From Micromonospora sp. ATCC 39149 (lineage in GTDB: Bacteria; Actinomycetota; Actinomycetes; Mycobacteriales; Micromonosporaceae): DNA of 53,155 bases. The position numbers were made by a program, and so were the translations under genes. The DNA lies in contig NZ_GG657738.1 of assembly GCF_000158815.1 (NCBI RefSeq), forward strand, positions 3,977,677 through 4,030,831, read 5' to 3'. The notes below the pieces were generated by a model. It was not told the origin of the DNA. It searched no databases and saw only the letters and a program-made list of their open reading frames with translations. Shown in pieces: positions 18,791 through 26,376 of the stretch (its first letter is position 1; every line of letters begins with the position of its first letter).

Positions 18791-18995
18791 CGCCTGACGG
18801 CGTCGATCAATCGGCCGGTTCGCGTCGGCCCGGTCGGGGTGTCGACGGTCGCGAAAGCGACATGAGGGAGTAAAACGCGGTGTGGCGGGGGCGGCTACGC
18901 TGGCACGGTCATCGGTGCCGTGGTGCGCGGTGCCACGCCGTGAGCCGATCCGGCGCGGTGGATCGGCCCGGTCAGGGGGAGGGGAGCGTGCCGTC

Positions 18996-19301
18996 GTGAT
19001 CTTCAGAGCGGTCCGGGACGGGCGTCCCTATCCGGAGCACAACCTGACGCTCAAGCAGTGGGCGGAGATTCCGCCGCGTCCGCTGCGGCTGGACCAGTTG
19101 ATCACCACCAAGCGCGAGTTGGCGCTGGACAAGCTGCTCGCCGAGGACTCCACCTTCTACGGGGACCTGTTCCCGCACGTGGTGCAGTGGAACGGCGGGC
19201 TCTACCTGGAGGACGGGCTGCACCGCGCGCTGCGCGCCGCCCTCCAGCAGCGCAACCAGATCCACGCCCGGGTGCTGGTGCTGTCCGGTCAGCTCGAGTG
19301 A
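18996..19301 (+). CDS. Conserved small actinobacterial protein of unknown function
   Basis: A 101-residue protein. IFRAVRDGRPYPEHNLTLKQWAEIPPRPLRLDQLITTKR is followed by LAEDSTFYGDLFPHVVQW and LYLEDGLHRALRAALQQRN. The pattern of a positively charged linear N-terminal half with an EDSTFYGDLF segment and an EDGLHR helix is common in many actinobacteria. I do not know its role and give no family name. GTG 18996 has GGGGGAGGGG about 12 nt upstream. The following acyl-CoA dehydrogenase gene has its own leaderless-type promoter, so this gene is probably monocistronic. Confidence 0.8.
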   Translation: MIFRAVRDGRPYPEHNLTLKQWAEIPPRPLRLDQLITTKRELALDKLLAEDSTFYGDLFPHVVQWNGGLYLEDGLHRALRAALQQRNQIHARVLVLSGQLE

Positions 19302-19332
19302 TCCGCTCCTCGACCTTCGTTAAGGTTGCGGA

Positions 19333-20493
19333 ATGACTCCTGTCGACCTGCTGGACCTGGACTCCCTCCTCGACGACGAGGAGCGTCAGATCCGGTCCGT
19401 CGTGCGCCGGCTCGTCGACGACCGGGTCCGGCCGCACGTCGCCGAGTGGTACGAGCAGGGCCAGGTGCCGGCCCGGGAACTGGCCCGCGAGTTCGGCCGG
19501 CTCGGCCTGCTCGGCATGCACCTGACCGGGTACGGCTGCGCCGGTTCCACCGCCGTCGCCTACGGGTTGGCCTGCCTGGAACTGGAGGCCGGCGACTCCG
19601 GCGTGCGGTCCCTGGTCTCGGTGCAGGGCTCGCTGGCCATGTACGCGATCTGGCGCTACGGCAGCGAGGAGCAGAAGCGGCGCTGGCTGCCCCCGATGGC
19701 GACCGGTGAGGCGATCGGCTGCTTCGGGCTGACCGAGCCCGACCACGGCTCCGACCCGGCGTCGATGGCCACCCGCGCCCGCCGCGACGGCGACGACTGG
19801 CTGCTGCACGGCGGCAAGATGTGGATCACCAACGCGCCGGTCGCCGACGTCGCCGTGATCTGGGCCCGCGCCGAGGAGGGGGTGCGCGGGTTCGCCGTAC
19901 CCCTGGACGCGCCCGGGGTGTCGGTGCGCGAGATGCGGCGCAAGATGTCGCTGCGCGCCTCCGTCACCGGCGAGATCGCGCTCGACGACGTCCGGCTCCC
20001 GGCCGACGCCCTGCTGCCCGGCGCGGCCGGGCTCAAGGCCCCGCTGAGCTGCCTCACCGAGGCCCGGCACGGCATCGTCTGGGGCGCGCTCGGCGCGGCC
20101 CGCGACTGCCTGGAGACCACCCTGGGGTACGCGACCACCCGCACCCAGTTCGGCCGGCCGCTCGCCGGCTTCCAGCTCACCCAGGCCAAGCTCGCCGACA
20201 TGGCGGTCGAGTGGCAGAAGGGCTTCCTGCTGGCGCTGCACCTGGGTCGGCTCGCCGACGCCGGGAGGCTGCGCCCCGAGCAGGTCAGCGTCGGCAAGCT
20301 GAACAACGTCCGGGAGGCGCTGGCCATCGCCCGGCAGTGCCGGACCATCCTCGGCGCGAACGGCGTCTCCGGGGAATATCCGATCATGCGGCACGCCAAC
20401 AACCTGGAGAGCGTGCTCACCTACGAGGGCACCTCCGAGATCCACCAGTTGGTCATCGGGCAGCGGCTGACCGGGCTCAACGCGTTCGCCTGA
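19333..20493 (+). CDS. Acyl-CoA dehydrogenase, glutaryl-CoA dehydrogenase-like
   Basis: A 386-residue FAD enzyme. Three acyl-CoA dehydrogenase domains are visible: an N-terminal helical domain (1-115), a middle beta domain with GCFGLTEPDHGSDPASM and WITNAPVADV (120-225), and a C-terminal helical domain with RTQFGRPLAGFQLTQAKL, ILGANGVSGEYPIMRH and the catalytic Glu in TYEGTSEIHQLVIGQRL. The EYP-x-MRH pattern and YEGTxxIH are like glutaryl-CoA dehydrogenases, but substrate cannot be fixed. The ATG at 19333 has no ribosome-binding site; TAAGGT at 19321-19326 places the start of transcription at the ATG. It is convergent with the small-gene operon beyond a large hairpin. Confidence 0.93.
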   Translation: MTPVDLLDLDSLLDDEERQIRSVVRRLVDDRVRPHVAEWYEQGQVPARELAREFGRLGLLGMHLTGYGCAGSTAVAYGLACLELEAGDSGVRSLVSVQGSLAMYAIWRYGSEEQKRRWLPPMATGEAIGCFGLTEPDHGSDPASMATRARRDGDDWLLHGGKMWITNAPVADVAVIWARAEEGVRGFAVPLDAPGVSVREMRRKMSLRASVTGEIALDDVRLPADALLPGAAGLKAPLSCLTEARHGIVWGALGAARDCLETTLGYATTRTQFGRPLAGFQLTQAKLADMAVEWQKGFLLALHLGRLADAGRLRPEQVSVGKLNNVREALAIARQCRTILGANGVSGEYPIMRHANNLESVLTYEGTSEIHQLVIGQRLTGLNAFA

Positions 20494-20511
20494 CCTCGTC
20501 CTGCGGGGGTG

Positions 20512-20583
20512 GGGGTTCGCCGGGGCCCGCCCGCTCCGGGCGGTCAGGCTTGATCCCTGCGCGGGCAGGCCCCGGCAAACCCC
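20512..20583. terminator. Bidirectional hairpin between convergent genes
   Basis: Arms 20512-20534 and 20559-20583 pair at about 22 of 25 positions, with GCCGGGGCC as the most stable core, between the acyl-CoA dehydrogenase stop and the stop of the reverse-strand operon. Confidence 0.65.
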
Positions 20584-20621
20584 TGACGTGGTCCCGGTCC
20601 GTCCGAGCGCGCACGCTCGGG

Positions 20622-20870
20622 TCATCCCCGGGCGCGGGCCCAGGCCAGGAAGCGGTCGGTCAGGTTGACCGGCGGGGTCGCCGGGGTCAGCTCCGTGAGC
20701 TGTGCGGCGGCTTCCTCCTTCAACGTCGCCAGATAGATCAGCAGGGCGGTGCGGTTGCCCCGGTACTCGACGAGCAGTGTCAGCCGTGCCGCGCCGCACG
20801 GCCATGGGTGGCCGCAGGCACGGCACAGCCAGATCGGGCGGACCGGGAGGTGTGGGTTGGCGTGTGGCAT
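20622..20870 (-). CDS. Small Cys-motif protein, last gene of a three-gene operon
   Basis: An 82-residue protein starting MPHANPHLPVRP with WLCRACGHPWPC, a compact CxxC...C set that looks metal-binding, followed by a helical region (LLIYLATLKEEAAAQL) and RFLAWAR at the end. Similar short proteins accompany XRE-DUF397 modules in many actinobacteria, but their function is unknown. The ATG at 20870 overlaps the stop of the preceding gene by one base (TGATG), so translation is coupled. The operon is divergent from the XRE regulator gene at 21586. Confidence 0.75.
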   Translation of the reverse strand: MPHANPHLPVRPIWLCRACGHPWPCGAARLTLLVEYRGNRTALLIYLATLKEEAAAQLTELTPATPPVNLTDRFLAWARARG

Positions 20871-21163
20871 CAGCGGTGCCGCAGTGCGACCGCACGCGCC
20901 TCGTCGTCGGTCATCGGCAGGAACCACAGGAACCGCTTCACGATCTGCGGCGGGGTCGGGCCTTCCGGGCGGCCTCGGAGATCACGGATCGCCCGGCGCA
21001 GGAACAGCGTGAAGCCCGCGAGCAGCGCTCCGCGCAGGTGGTCGTCCATCGGCAGGTTCCGCCAGGTCGGGCAGGGGAACGGCTCGCCGTCGGATTCGCA
21101 CAGCCAGTCTGGTCCTTCGGCGCGGTGCAGCTCCAACGCCAGCGGGACGGGAGTTTGCCTCAT
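20870..21163 (-). CDS. Small protein with WxC...FPCPTW motif, middle gene of operon
   Basis: A 97-residue protein starting MRQTPVPLALELHRA, with DWLCESDGEPFPCPTW resembling the Cys/Trp/Pro motif of its downstream partner, then amphipathic helices (LRGALLAGFTLFLRRAIRDL) and IVKRFLWFLPMTDDEAR. Both ends overlap neighbours by one base (TGATG), so the three genes are translationally coupled. GTG at 21166 is an alternative start one codon earlier. Function unknown. Confidence 0.7.
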   Translation of the reverse strand: MRQTPVPLALELHRAEGPDWLCESDGEPFPCPTWRNLPMDDHLRGALLAGFTLFLRRAIRDLRGRPEGPTPPQIVKRFLWFLPMTDDEARAVALRHR

Positions 21164-21348
21164 CACCGGCCCCCGTTCCCTCGCCAGCGCTGCGCCGGGG
21201 TCAGGTTGCCGACCCGCCCCGGGCCCTTCGTCGGGAAGACCTCGGTCGGCTGAGTCGCCCAGCTCGGCCGCCTGTTCGGCGGGGTGCGGCGGGGCTGTGG
21301 TGGTGGGACGGGTGGGGCCGGCTTGCAGCGCCAGAACCGGAAACGCAT
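21163..21348 (-). CDS. Short Pro/Arg-rich protein, first gene of operon
   Basis: A 61-residue basic, Pro-rich protein (MRFRFWRCKPAPPVPPPQP, ending NLTPAQRWRGNGGR). It has no fold I recognise, but the strong GGAGG ribosome-binding site 9 nt before ATG 21348 and TGATG coupling to the next gene support translation. The gene lies divergent from the XRE-DUF5753 regulator with about 237 bp between starts. Confidence 0.65.
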   Translation of the reverse strand: MRFRFWRCKPAPPVPPPQPRRTPPNRRPSWATQPTEVFPTKGPGRVGNLTPAQRWRGNGGR

Positions 21349-21585
21349 GGTGGGGCCTCCTTCGCGAGGTTGGGAGGGGCCGCCCCTGCCTGCGCGCAGC
21401 GGGGCGGCCCCGACAGGCGCGACCGCCGGGCTTCGGGTCGCCTCCACCGGCCGCGCCGCTTGTCCTTCCACCCTGGACGCAGCCCCCGTACGTTCGGAAC
21501 AGTCACCGCCCGATCGCGGAGCGCGGCGACCAGATCCGGGCCAGCGGGGAAATCGTGTGGAGAGTCGTGGAAGGACGTGGAAGCT

Positions 21586-22383
21586 GTGGGAATCTCGCCT
21601 TCTGAGTACCTGACTCGTGAGCTGAGGCGACGCCGGGTGGCCGCCGGGCTGACTCAGGCCCAGCTCGGCGAGCTGGTCTTCTGTTCGGACTCGCAGGTGA
21701 GCGCGATCGAGACCGGGGCGAAGCCGCCGACGCTGGCCCACCTGACCGCCGTCGACAAGGCGTTGCACACCGGCGGGTACTTCGCGACGCTCTGGGACGA
21801 GCTGGTCAAGGGCGACGCCGCGCCGATGCGCGAGTGGATAGAAGAGATCGAGCGGGAGGCGACCGCGCTGCGCTGGTACGAACACAGCTTCGTGCCGGGG
21901 CTGCTACAGACGGAGGCGTACGCCCGAGCGGTCTTCCGCGCGGCGCGCGTGCCGGTCGCGGAGCTTGACCAGCACGTCGCGTCGCGGCTGGAACGGCAGG
22001 TGGTTCTCGCTCGCGACCCGAGCCCGCAGCTCTTCGTGGTGCTGGACGAGATGGTCGTCCGCCGGGCCTGCGGCGGCCCCGACGTGATGGCCGAGCAGGT
22101 CGAGCACCTGCTGACCTGCGCGGAGCAGCCGCATATCCAGTTGCACATCGTGCCGTTGTCCGCTGGCGTCTACTCAGGGCTCGCCGGGGCGTTCATCCTG
22201 GCCGACCTGCCCGACGGATCACGCGCCGGGTGCGTGGACCACCAGCTCAAGTCGCAGACCACAGGGCAGCCCGACCCGGTCGTTAGCCTGGGAGTGCGGT
22301 GGGAGGCGGTCCGGGGCGAAGCCCTCCCGCTCGGGCAGACGCTCGACGTGCTCAAGGAGGCAGCGAAGACATGGACGACCTGA
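21586..22383 (+). CDS. XRE-type regulator with DUF5753 domain
   Basis: A 265-residue regulator. An N-terminal Cro/C1-type helix-turn-helix covers residues 5-60 (LRRRRVAAGLTQAQLGELV, SDSQVSAIETGAKPP). The rest matches DUF5753, with WYEHSFVPGLLQTEAYARAV, RQVVLARDPSPQLFVVLDE and IVPLSAGVYSGLAGAF. Such proteins sit beside a DUF397 gene and act in developmental or antibiotic control in streptomycetes (WhiJ-like systems). GTG 21586 follows GGAAGGACGTGGAAGCT. The stop overlaps the DUF397 start by 13 bp, giving coupled translation. It is divergent from three small genes, and the whole set is a common actinobacterial module. Confidence 0.9.
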   Translation: MGISPSEYLTRELRRRRVAAGLTQAQLGELVFCSDSQVSAIETGAKPPTLAHLTAVDKALHTGGYFATLWDELVKGDAAPMREWIEEIEREATALRWYEHSFVPGLLQTEAYARAVFRAARVPVAELDQHVASRLERQVVLARDPSPQLFVVLDEMVVRRACGGPDVMAEQVEHLLTCAEQPHIQLHIVPLSAGVYSGLAGAFILADLPDGSRAGCVDHQLKSQTTGQPDPVVSLGVRWEAVRGEALPLGQTLDVLKEAAKTWTT

Positions 22384-22565
22384 CGGGTGCCCTGTGGCGC
22401 AAGTCGACCCGCTCGGGCACCAACGGCGGCACCCTTGTCGAGGTCGCCGACAATCTTCCGGGCGTCGTCGGCGTACGGGACTCGAAGGACCCCACCGGGC
22501 CGGCGCTCGCCTTCGGGCCGCTCGCGTGGCGCGCGTTCGTCGCGCACATCCCCAAGCGGGCCTGA
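22371..22565 (+). CDS. DUF397 small protein
   Basis: A 64-residue DUF397 protein with the family patterns ALWRKSTRSG, GGTLVEVADN, VRDSKDP and AFVAHIPK. DUF397 partners of XRE-DUF5753 regulators are thought to bind or modulate them. ATG 22371 has AAGGAGG 10 nt upstream and overlaps the XRE gene's end by 13 bp. The start and family are clear; the molecular role is not. Confidence 0.93.
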   Translation: MDDLTGALWRKSTRSGTNGGTLVEVADNLPGVVGVRDSKDPTGPALAFGPLAWRAFVAHIPKRA

Positions 22566-22593
22566 CCCGACACGGGCAGCGGAAGGTCAGTGA

Positions 22594-22639
22594 ATCTTGG
22601 ACGATTCCGGCCCCTCCAGGGGCCGTGGGTTTCCAAGAT
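22594..22639. repeat. ATCTTGGA-type hairpin repeat, copy 1
   Basis: Outer inverted repeat ATCTTGGA (22594-22601) with TCCAAGAT (22632-22639) and an inner stem CGGCCCC/GGGGCCG around TCCA. It lies 28 bp after the DUF397 stop, could terminate transcription, and shares its outer arm with the element at 48549-48594. Confidence 0.7.
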
Positions 22640-22734
22640 CCGCTAGCTTCGGAGCGTTTCGGGCTGGTGGTGTTCGGGGGAGCATCGTCGGCCGGGTCCT
22701 GGCCCGCAAGATCGAGCGCTACCGGCGGGGTCGT

Positions 22735-23277
22735 TCACCACTGGCGGCGCGTGGTCGCCTTGGGGCCGGTCACCAGGGTCGCCGGCGGAACGTCGTCGGC
22801 CACGACCGCGCCGGCGGCGACCACGGCGTCACGGCCGATGCTGACGCCGGGCAGGATCGTCGCGCCCGCGCCGATCCACACGTTCTCCGCCACGTCGATG
22901 GGCGCGCCGGTGAGGTACAGCCGCCGCTGTTCGGGGTCGACCGGGTGGCCGCTGGTGATGAAGGTGACCTTCGGGCCGACCATCACGCGCTCGCCGAGCC
23001 GGATGCCGGCGTAGTCCAGGAACGTGCAGTTCTGGTTGATGAACACGCGCTCGGCAAGGTCGAGGTTGAGGCCGTGGTCCGTGTAGAAGGGCGGATAGAT
23101 GGTGACTCTCCTCGGCAGCGGCCTGCCGAGGATCTGTGCGAACAACTCCGCCTTGCCCGCCTCGTCCTCGAAGGGCAGCACGTTCAGGCGGGAGGTCAGC
23201 TCGGTGACCCGCAGGACCCGGGCGGCCATGGCCTGGAACTCGGCGCTGTGGATGCGCATGAGACGGCCGCTGGGCAT
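22735..23277 (-). CDS. Sugar O-acetyltransferase, hexapeptide-repeat family
   Basis: A 180-residue left-handed beta-helix acetyltransferase of the maltose/galactoside acetyltransferase type (LacA/Maa). The N-terminal helical cap (SAEFQAMAARVLRVTELTSRLN) is followed by hexapeptide repeats, FINQNCTFLDYAGIRLGERVMVGP, and the catalytic His in TFITSGHPVDPEQRR, with WIGAGATILPGVSIGRDAVVAAGAVV completing the helix. It transfers acetyl from acetyl-CoA to a sugar hydroxyl. ATG 23277 gives the usual family length; the Met-Arg-Ile-His of the family begins 6 residues in. The gene stands alone next to decayed sequence. Confidence 0.9.
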   Translation of the reverse strand: MPSGRLMRIHSAEFQAMAARVLRVTELTSRLNVLPFEDEAGKAELFAQILGRPLPRRVTIYPPFYTDHGLNLDLAERVFINQNCTFLDYAGIRLGERVMVGPKVTFITSGHPVDPEQRRLYLTGAPIDVAENVWIGAGATILPGVSIGRDAVVAAGAVVADDVPPATLVTGPKATTRRQW

Positions 23278-23672
23278 GCCACGACCTTATGGCGTGCCGG
23301 AGACCGGAAACGGCTCAGGGCCTCCTGCGGCCGGCTCGCCGTAGTGACGCTGGCAGGTGGCGATCTCGACGGCTGTCGCTCATGATCTCTGTGTACGACG
23401 AGCCGACCAGTGCGGTCACGACTGCGGCGACGGCGATGCGGAGGCCGCCAGCCGATGTGCTTGAGCTTCCGGTTCTCGCCGCCGGCCAGCCGAAGGCGGT
23501 CCGCGGCCACGCGGGGCTGTCACGCCCCGCGCAGCCAGCCGGAAAATTTTCCACATCAGTTCTCAGGATTTCTGCCATGCCGCCTCCGCGCGTGCATCTC
23601 CTTGACCAGAGATCGGCGAGATGCCGATGGCGCGTGAAAGGTCGATGCAGATGTACCAAGAGATGAGATGCG
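23278..23672. other. Gap with no supported gene
   Basis: About 395 bp between the acetyltransferase gene and a sigma-factor fossil. A reverse frame from ATG 23579 carries a possible membrane segment (LRIAVAAVVTALVGSSY) but no family match. A 12-bp palindrome GGAAAATTTTCC lies at 23541-23552, unusually A/T-rich for this genome. Confidence 0.4.
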
Positions 23673-23827
23673 ATGGTGGCCGCCGCGATGGGCGGGAACC
23701 AGGCGGCGGCGTGCTCGTGGCGGCATGCCCGACGTTGGCGTACAACATCGTCGGCCGGTCGATGGGCGGGTACGCCGATGCCGATGACGTCGTGCAGGAG
23801 ACTAGGCTGCCTGCGGTGCACGGCTAG
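23673..23827 (+). pseudogene. Sigma-70 (ECF-type) factor, N-terminal fragment
   Basis: MVAAAMGGNQAAA in one frame is continued in the next by LVAACPTLAYNIVGRSMGGYADADDVVQETRL. This is region 2 of a sigma factor (YNIVGR then the acidic DVDDVVQET core-binding helix), interrupted by a frameshift near 23712 and ended by a stop a few codons after VQETRL. Regions 3 and 4 are missing, so it cannot function as a sigma factor. Confidence 0.75.
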
Positions 23828-24103
23828 GTCGACCAGGTCGTCGCTCGCCTCAGCGCCAGCCTCAGTCACAGCTTCACCCACACTCGTCCGCCCTATCTGA
23901 CCATGTAGGAGATCTTCCCGCTCAGGACCGTCACAAGAGAGCTCCTAAGCCGACACCCTGTGACCTTGCCGTGCCTGTGGAACGCCGGCGCGGGGGAAGT
24001 CTGCTATAAATCGTCACCGTTTTCCGCGCCAGCGCACCGCGTTCCGCAGTTTCATTTCCAGTTGCTGGTGATTATCCGCAATACGATCGAGAGGCTCTTC
24101 TTC
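23828..24103. other. Upstream region of the SGNH hydrolase gene
   Basis: No gene seen. CTATAAATC at about 24003-24011 is the most promoter-like -10 in the area and lies about 95 nt before the ATG. GAGAGG (24089-24094) is the ribosome-binding site. Confidence 0.4.
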
Positions 24104-25177
24104 ATGCGATATCTGTCTGGAATCGCCGTGCGCCGTGCGGGGGCCGTGACGGTCCTTGCCGTCGCCGGGGTCGCCCTGGCCATGGGCGTTCCCACGGCTG
24201 CCTCGGCCGCCGACAGCACGGTCGACATGGTGGCGTTGGGGGATTCCTACGCGGCCGGCGTGGGGGCCGGGGCCGAGTCCGGCGCCTGCCGTCGTACCGG
24301 CGGCGCCTATGCGACGCTGTGGGCGAAGACGGCGGAGGACCGGGTGTCCCAGGTCCTCGCCGCCTGTAGCGGGGCATCGTCGGCCGACGTGCTGGCAAAG
24401 CAGATGGACAAGCTGAACGACGGGACCGACCTTGTCACGGTCACTGTCGGCAGCAACGATCTGGGGCTCGTCGAGGCGCTGAAGATGTGCGCCGACCCGA
24501 GCCAGGCGCAGGCCTGCGCGGTCAAGCTTGCTGAGATCCAGACCGCTGTCGGGACGACGCTGCCAGCCGGTCTCGCTAAGATGTTCGCGGGCATCGCTGC
24601 CAAGGCCCCCAAGGCGAAGCTCGTGGTGACTGGCTACCCACTGCCGTTCGCCGCCGGCGCCGACTGCCCCGGCCTGCCGCTGTCGCCGCAGGCACGGGCG
24701 GCCGGCAACGGGCTTGTCGGCGCTCTCAACACCGTCCTGGCGGCGCAGTCGAAGGCCCTCGGCGCGACGTACGTGGACGTGTCCGCGATCTTCGCCGGCC
24801 ACGAGCTGTGCACCACGGCTCCCTGGCTGGTCGGCGTGGAAGGCCTCACCGCGCAGACAGTGCTGCACCCAACACTGAAGGGGCAGACCGACGGATATCT
24901 GGCCGCCATCGTGTCCCAGGTCGGCACCCCGCAGGACATTCTCGAGTGGATCGACGGGCGCGACCGGCCAGCACCGTCGACGAGCCCGGCCTCGCCCGTT
25001 CCCGCGCCCTCGCAGACCTCCGCGGTTGCCGCCCCCGGCACTGGCGGCGGCGAAGGCCTGCCGGTGACCGGTCCGAACATCTGGTTGGTGGTGGGTGCCG
25101 GTGTGCTGCTGATCGCGCTGGGCACCCTCGTATACCGAATGCTGCGCCCCACCACGATCCGGGTCACCGCCGAGTGA
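24104..25177 (+). CDS. LPXTG-type cell-wall SGNH/GDSL hydrolase
   Basis: A 357-residue secreted esterase/lipase-like protein. A signal peptide covers about residues 1-36 (Arg-rich start, long hydrophobic core, ASA cleavage). The SGNH blocks are present: VALGDSYAAG with the nucleophile Ser48, then CSGAS, GSNDLG with the oxyanion Asn, and LHPTLKGQ with the catalytic His. A Pro/Ser/Ala-rich linker follows, then LPVTG at 319, a transmembrane helix and a short charged tail, that is, a sortase sorting signal. ATG 24104 has GAGAGG 9 nt upstream. The enzyme probably hydrolyses an acyl or acetyl ester at the cell surface. A terminator follows, and then a transposase remnant. Confidence 0.9.
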   Translation: MRYLSGIAVRRAGAVTVLAVAGVALAMGVPTAASAADSTVDMVALGDSYAAGVGAGAESGACRRTGGAYATLWAKTAEDRVSQVLAACSGASSADVLAKQMDKLNDGTDLVTVTVGSNDLGLVEALKMCADPSQAQACAVKLAEIQTAVGTTLPAGLAKMFAGIAAKAPKAKLVVTGYPLPFAAGADCPGLPLSPQARAAGNGLVGALNTVLAAQSKALGATYVDVSAIFAGHELCTTAPWLVGVEGLTAQTVLHPTLKGQTDGYLAAIVSQVGTPQDILEWIDGRDRPAPSTSPASPVPAPSQTSAVAAPGTGGGEGLPVTGPNIWLVVGAGVLLIALGTLVYRMLRPTTIRVTAE

Positions 25178-25207
25178 GACTTCTTCGCCTGATCTGATCC
25201 GGGATCG

Positions 25208-25239
25208 CCGGCGCTCCATCCCTGGGGATGGAGCGCCGG
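25208..25239 (+). terminator. Terminator of the SGNH hydrolase gene
   Basis: A perfect 14-bp stem (25208-25221 with 25226-25239) and 4-nt loop, 30 nt after the stop. Confidence 0.8.
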
Positions 25240-25690
25240 CCGCGCCACCAGCCGCGCTCGATGGGCAGCAGCGGCTGTGTGCGGTCGAGGGCCTGGATCT
25301 GGGTCTTCTCGTCGATGCTGAGGACCACCGCGCCGCCGAGCGGCTCCAGGTATAGGCCGACGATGTCGGCGACTCGCCCGCGAACTGGGGATCCTTGCTG
25401 AGCTTGTACGTACCGGACCGGTGCGGTCTGAGCCCGTGCTCACGCCACAGCTTCGCCACCCAGTAATGGGAGACACCGGCGTAGCGGCCCAGCCACAGGT
25501 CCACCGTGGGCCGCGACACCCCAGCCAGCGTCGCGATGTCCTACTTCCTACGCCCTTCGGCACGCAACACGATCCGCGCCCGCGTACCGACCACCGCCGA
25601 CACTTCCGGGCCCTTGATCAACGCCCGCAGTTCGGCCCGCTCGTCCGACGACAGCTCCACCGGCACAGCCAACCACAACCGCCTCAGGTA
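25240..25690 (-). mobile_element. IS630-type transposase remnant
   Basis: Reverse-strand remains of an IS630-family transposase. LAVPVELSSDERAELRALI and GTRARIVLRAEGRRK lead into a stop, then DIATLAGVSRPTVDLWLGRYAG (helix-turn-helix). The sequence then jumps to VAKLWREHGLRPHRSGTYKLSKDPQF, losing the middle, and in another frame shows VLSIDEKTQIQALDRTQPLLP, the first catalytic Asp segment. The second and third catalytic acids are absent. Stop, frameshift and deletion make it dead. I found no terminal inverted repeats. Confidence 0.8.
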
Positions 25691-26298
25691 AACACAACGG
25701 GATCAGAGGCACTAGCAGGATAAAAGGGATCAGGCTGTTCGCATGGGTCGCTCCGAAAAATCCTGATCGGTCGAATATGGCAGCTTTATGTGATTCATGT
25801 ACGTCGAATTCTGTGAATTCCATGTGGAGATCGTTCGGGTTCTGTGGAAAGTGAGTCGCCCAATCGTGCCCGCATCGACATCTCAAGATCGTGATGTGAC
25901 TTTCCGGGGTGCTGAGTGCTGGCCACGAGGGTCCTGGGGTCGGCTGGTCGAGGGTGGCGCCGGCCCCGCCACCTGCGGCGATGTCGGCGGTGCGACACAT
26001 GATCCGCCCGTGGCGTCGAGGGCGTCCGGGCCGGTGTCGGTGTGCGCCCCGGGGCGCTGGCCGCGACGGGTGGCCCGGCGGCGGGGGTGCGGCCACCGAT
26101 GTGGCCATTTCGCGAGTCGCGGCCATTCGGCGATCTTGAAATAGCGGTTTCTTCAGCCATGTTGCCCATTCACTCGCTGCGTTGCTATCATTACTTTCGG
26201 CTGTGGTGACCGGTTATTTCCAGTTTGTTTCGCCGGTTCTGGCGCGGCTCGCACGTGGTTGTGGCTGCCTGCTCGCAATATCGCAACCGGAGGTACGG
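25691..26298. other. A/T-richer region upstream of the SARP gene
   Basis: About 600 bp without a gene I can support. It is A/T-richer than the surroundings in two patches (25730-25900 and 26120-26260). It presumably holds the SARP promoter; no SARP-type heptamer series was found here. A reverse frame (25548-26126) shows no family motif. Confidence 0.4.
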
Positions 26299-26376
26299 AT
26301 GCCACAAAAAATGGGCTGCGCTTTGCCTGGTCGCGTAACTACCGGCGAGAATTGGCGCCCGTTCTGCCATGCCTGA
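26299..26376 (+). CDS. Leader ORF overlapping the SARP gene
   Basis: A 25-codon frame with ATG 26299 behind a strong GGAGGT site (26288-26293, 5 nt spacing), encoding MPQKMGCALPGRVTTGENWR and then PFCHA. Its stop (26374-26376) lies beyond the SARP ATG at 26369, which itself has no good ribosome-binding site. That is the geometry of translational coupling or of a regulatory leader peptide. It contains two Cys. Whether the peptide itself has a role is unknown. Confidence 0.5.
   Translation: MPQKMGCALPGRVTTGENWRPFCHA

Noticed and set aside
20512..20583. Possible small RNA hairpin
   Set aside because: Its position between two convergent stops makes a bidirectional terminator the simpler explanation.
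23315..23881. Reverse frame with a possible membrane segment
   Set aside because: Overlaps the sigma-factor fossil and lacks conserved motifs; only a weak candidate from ATG 23579.
25548..26126. A 192-codon reverse frame in the A/T-richer gap
   Set aside because: No family motif or ribosome-binding site; part overlaps the decayed transposase.
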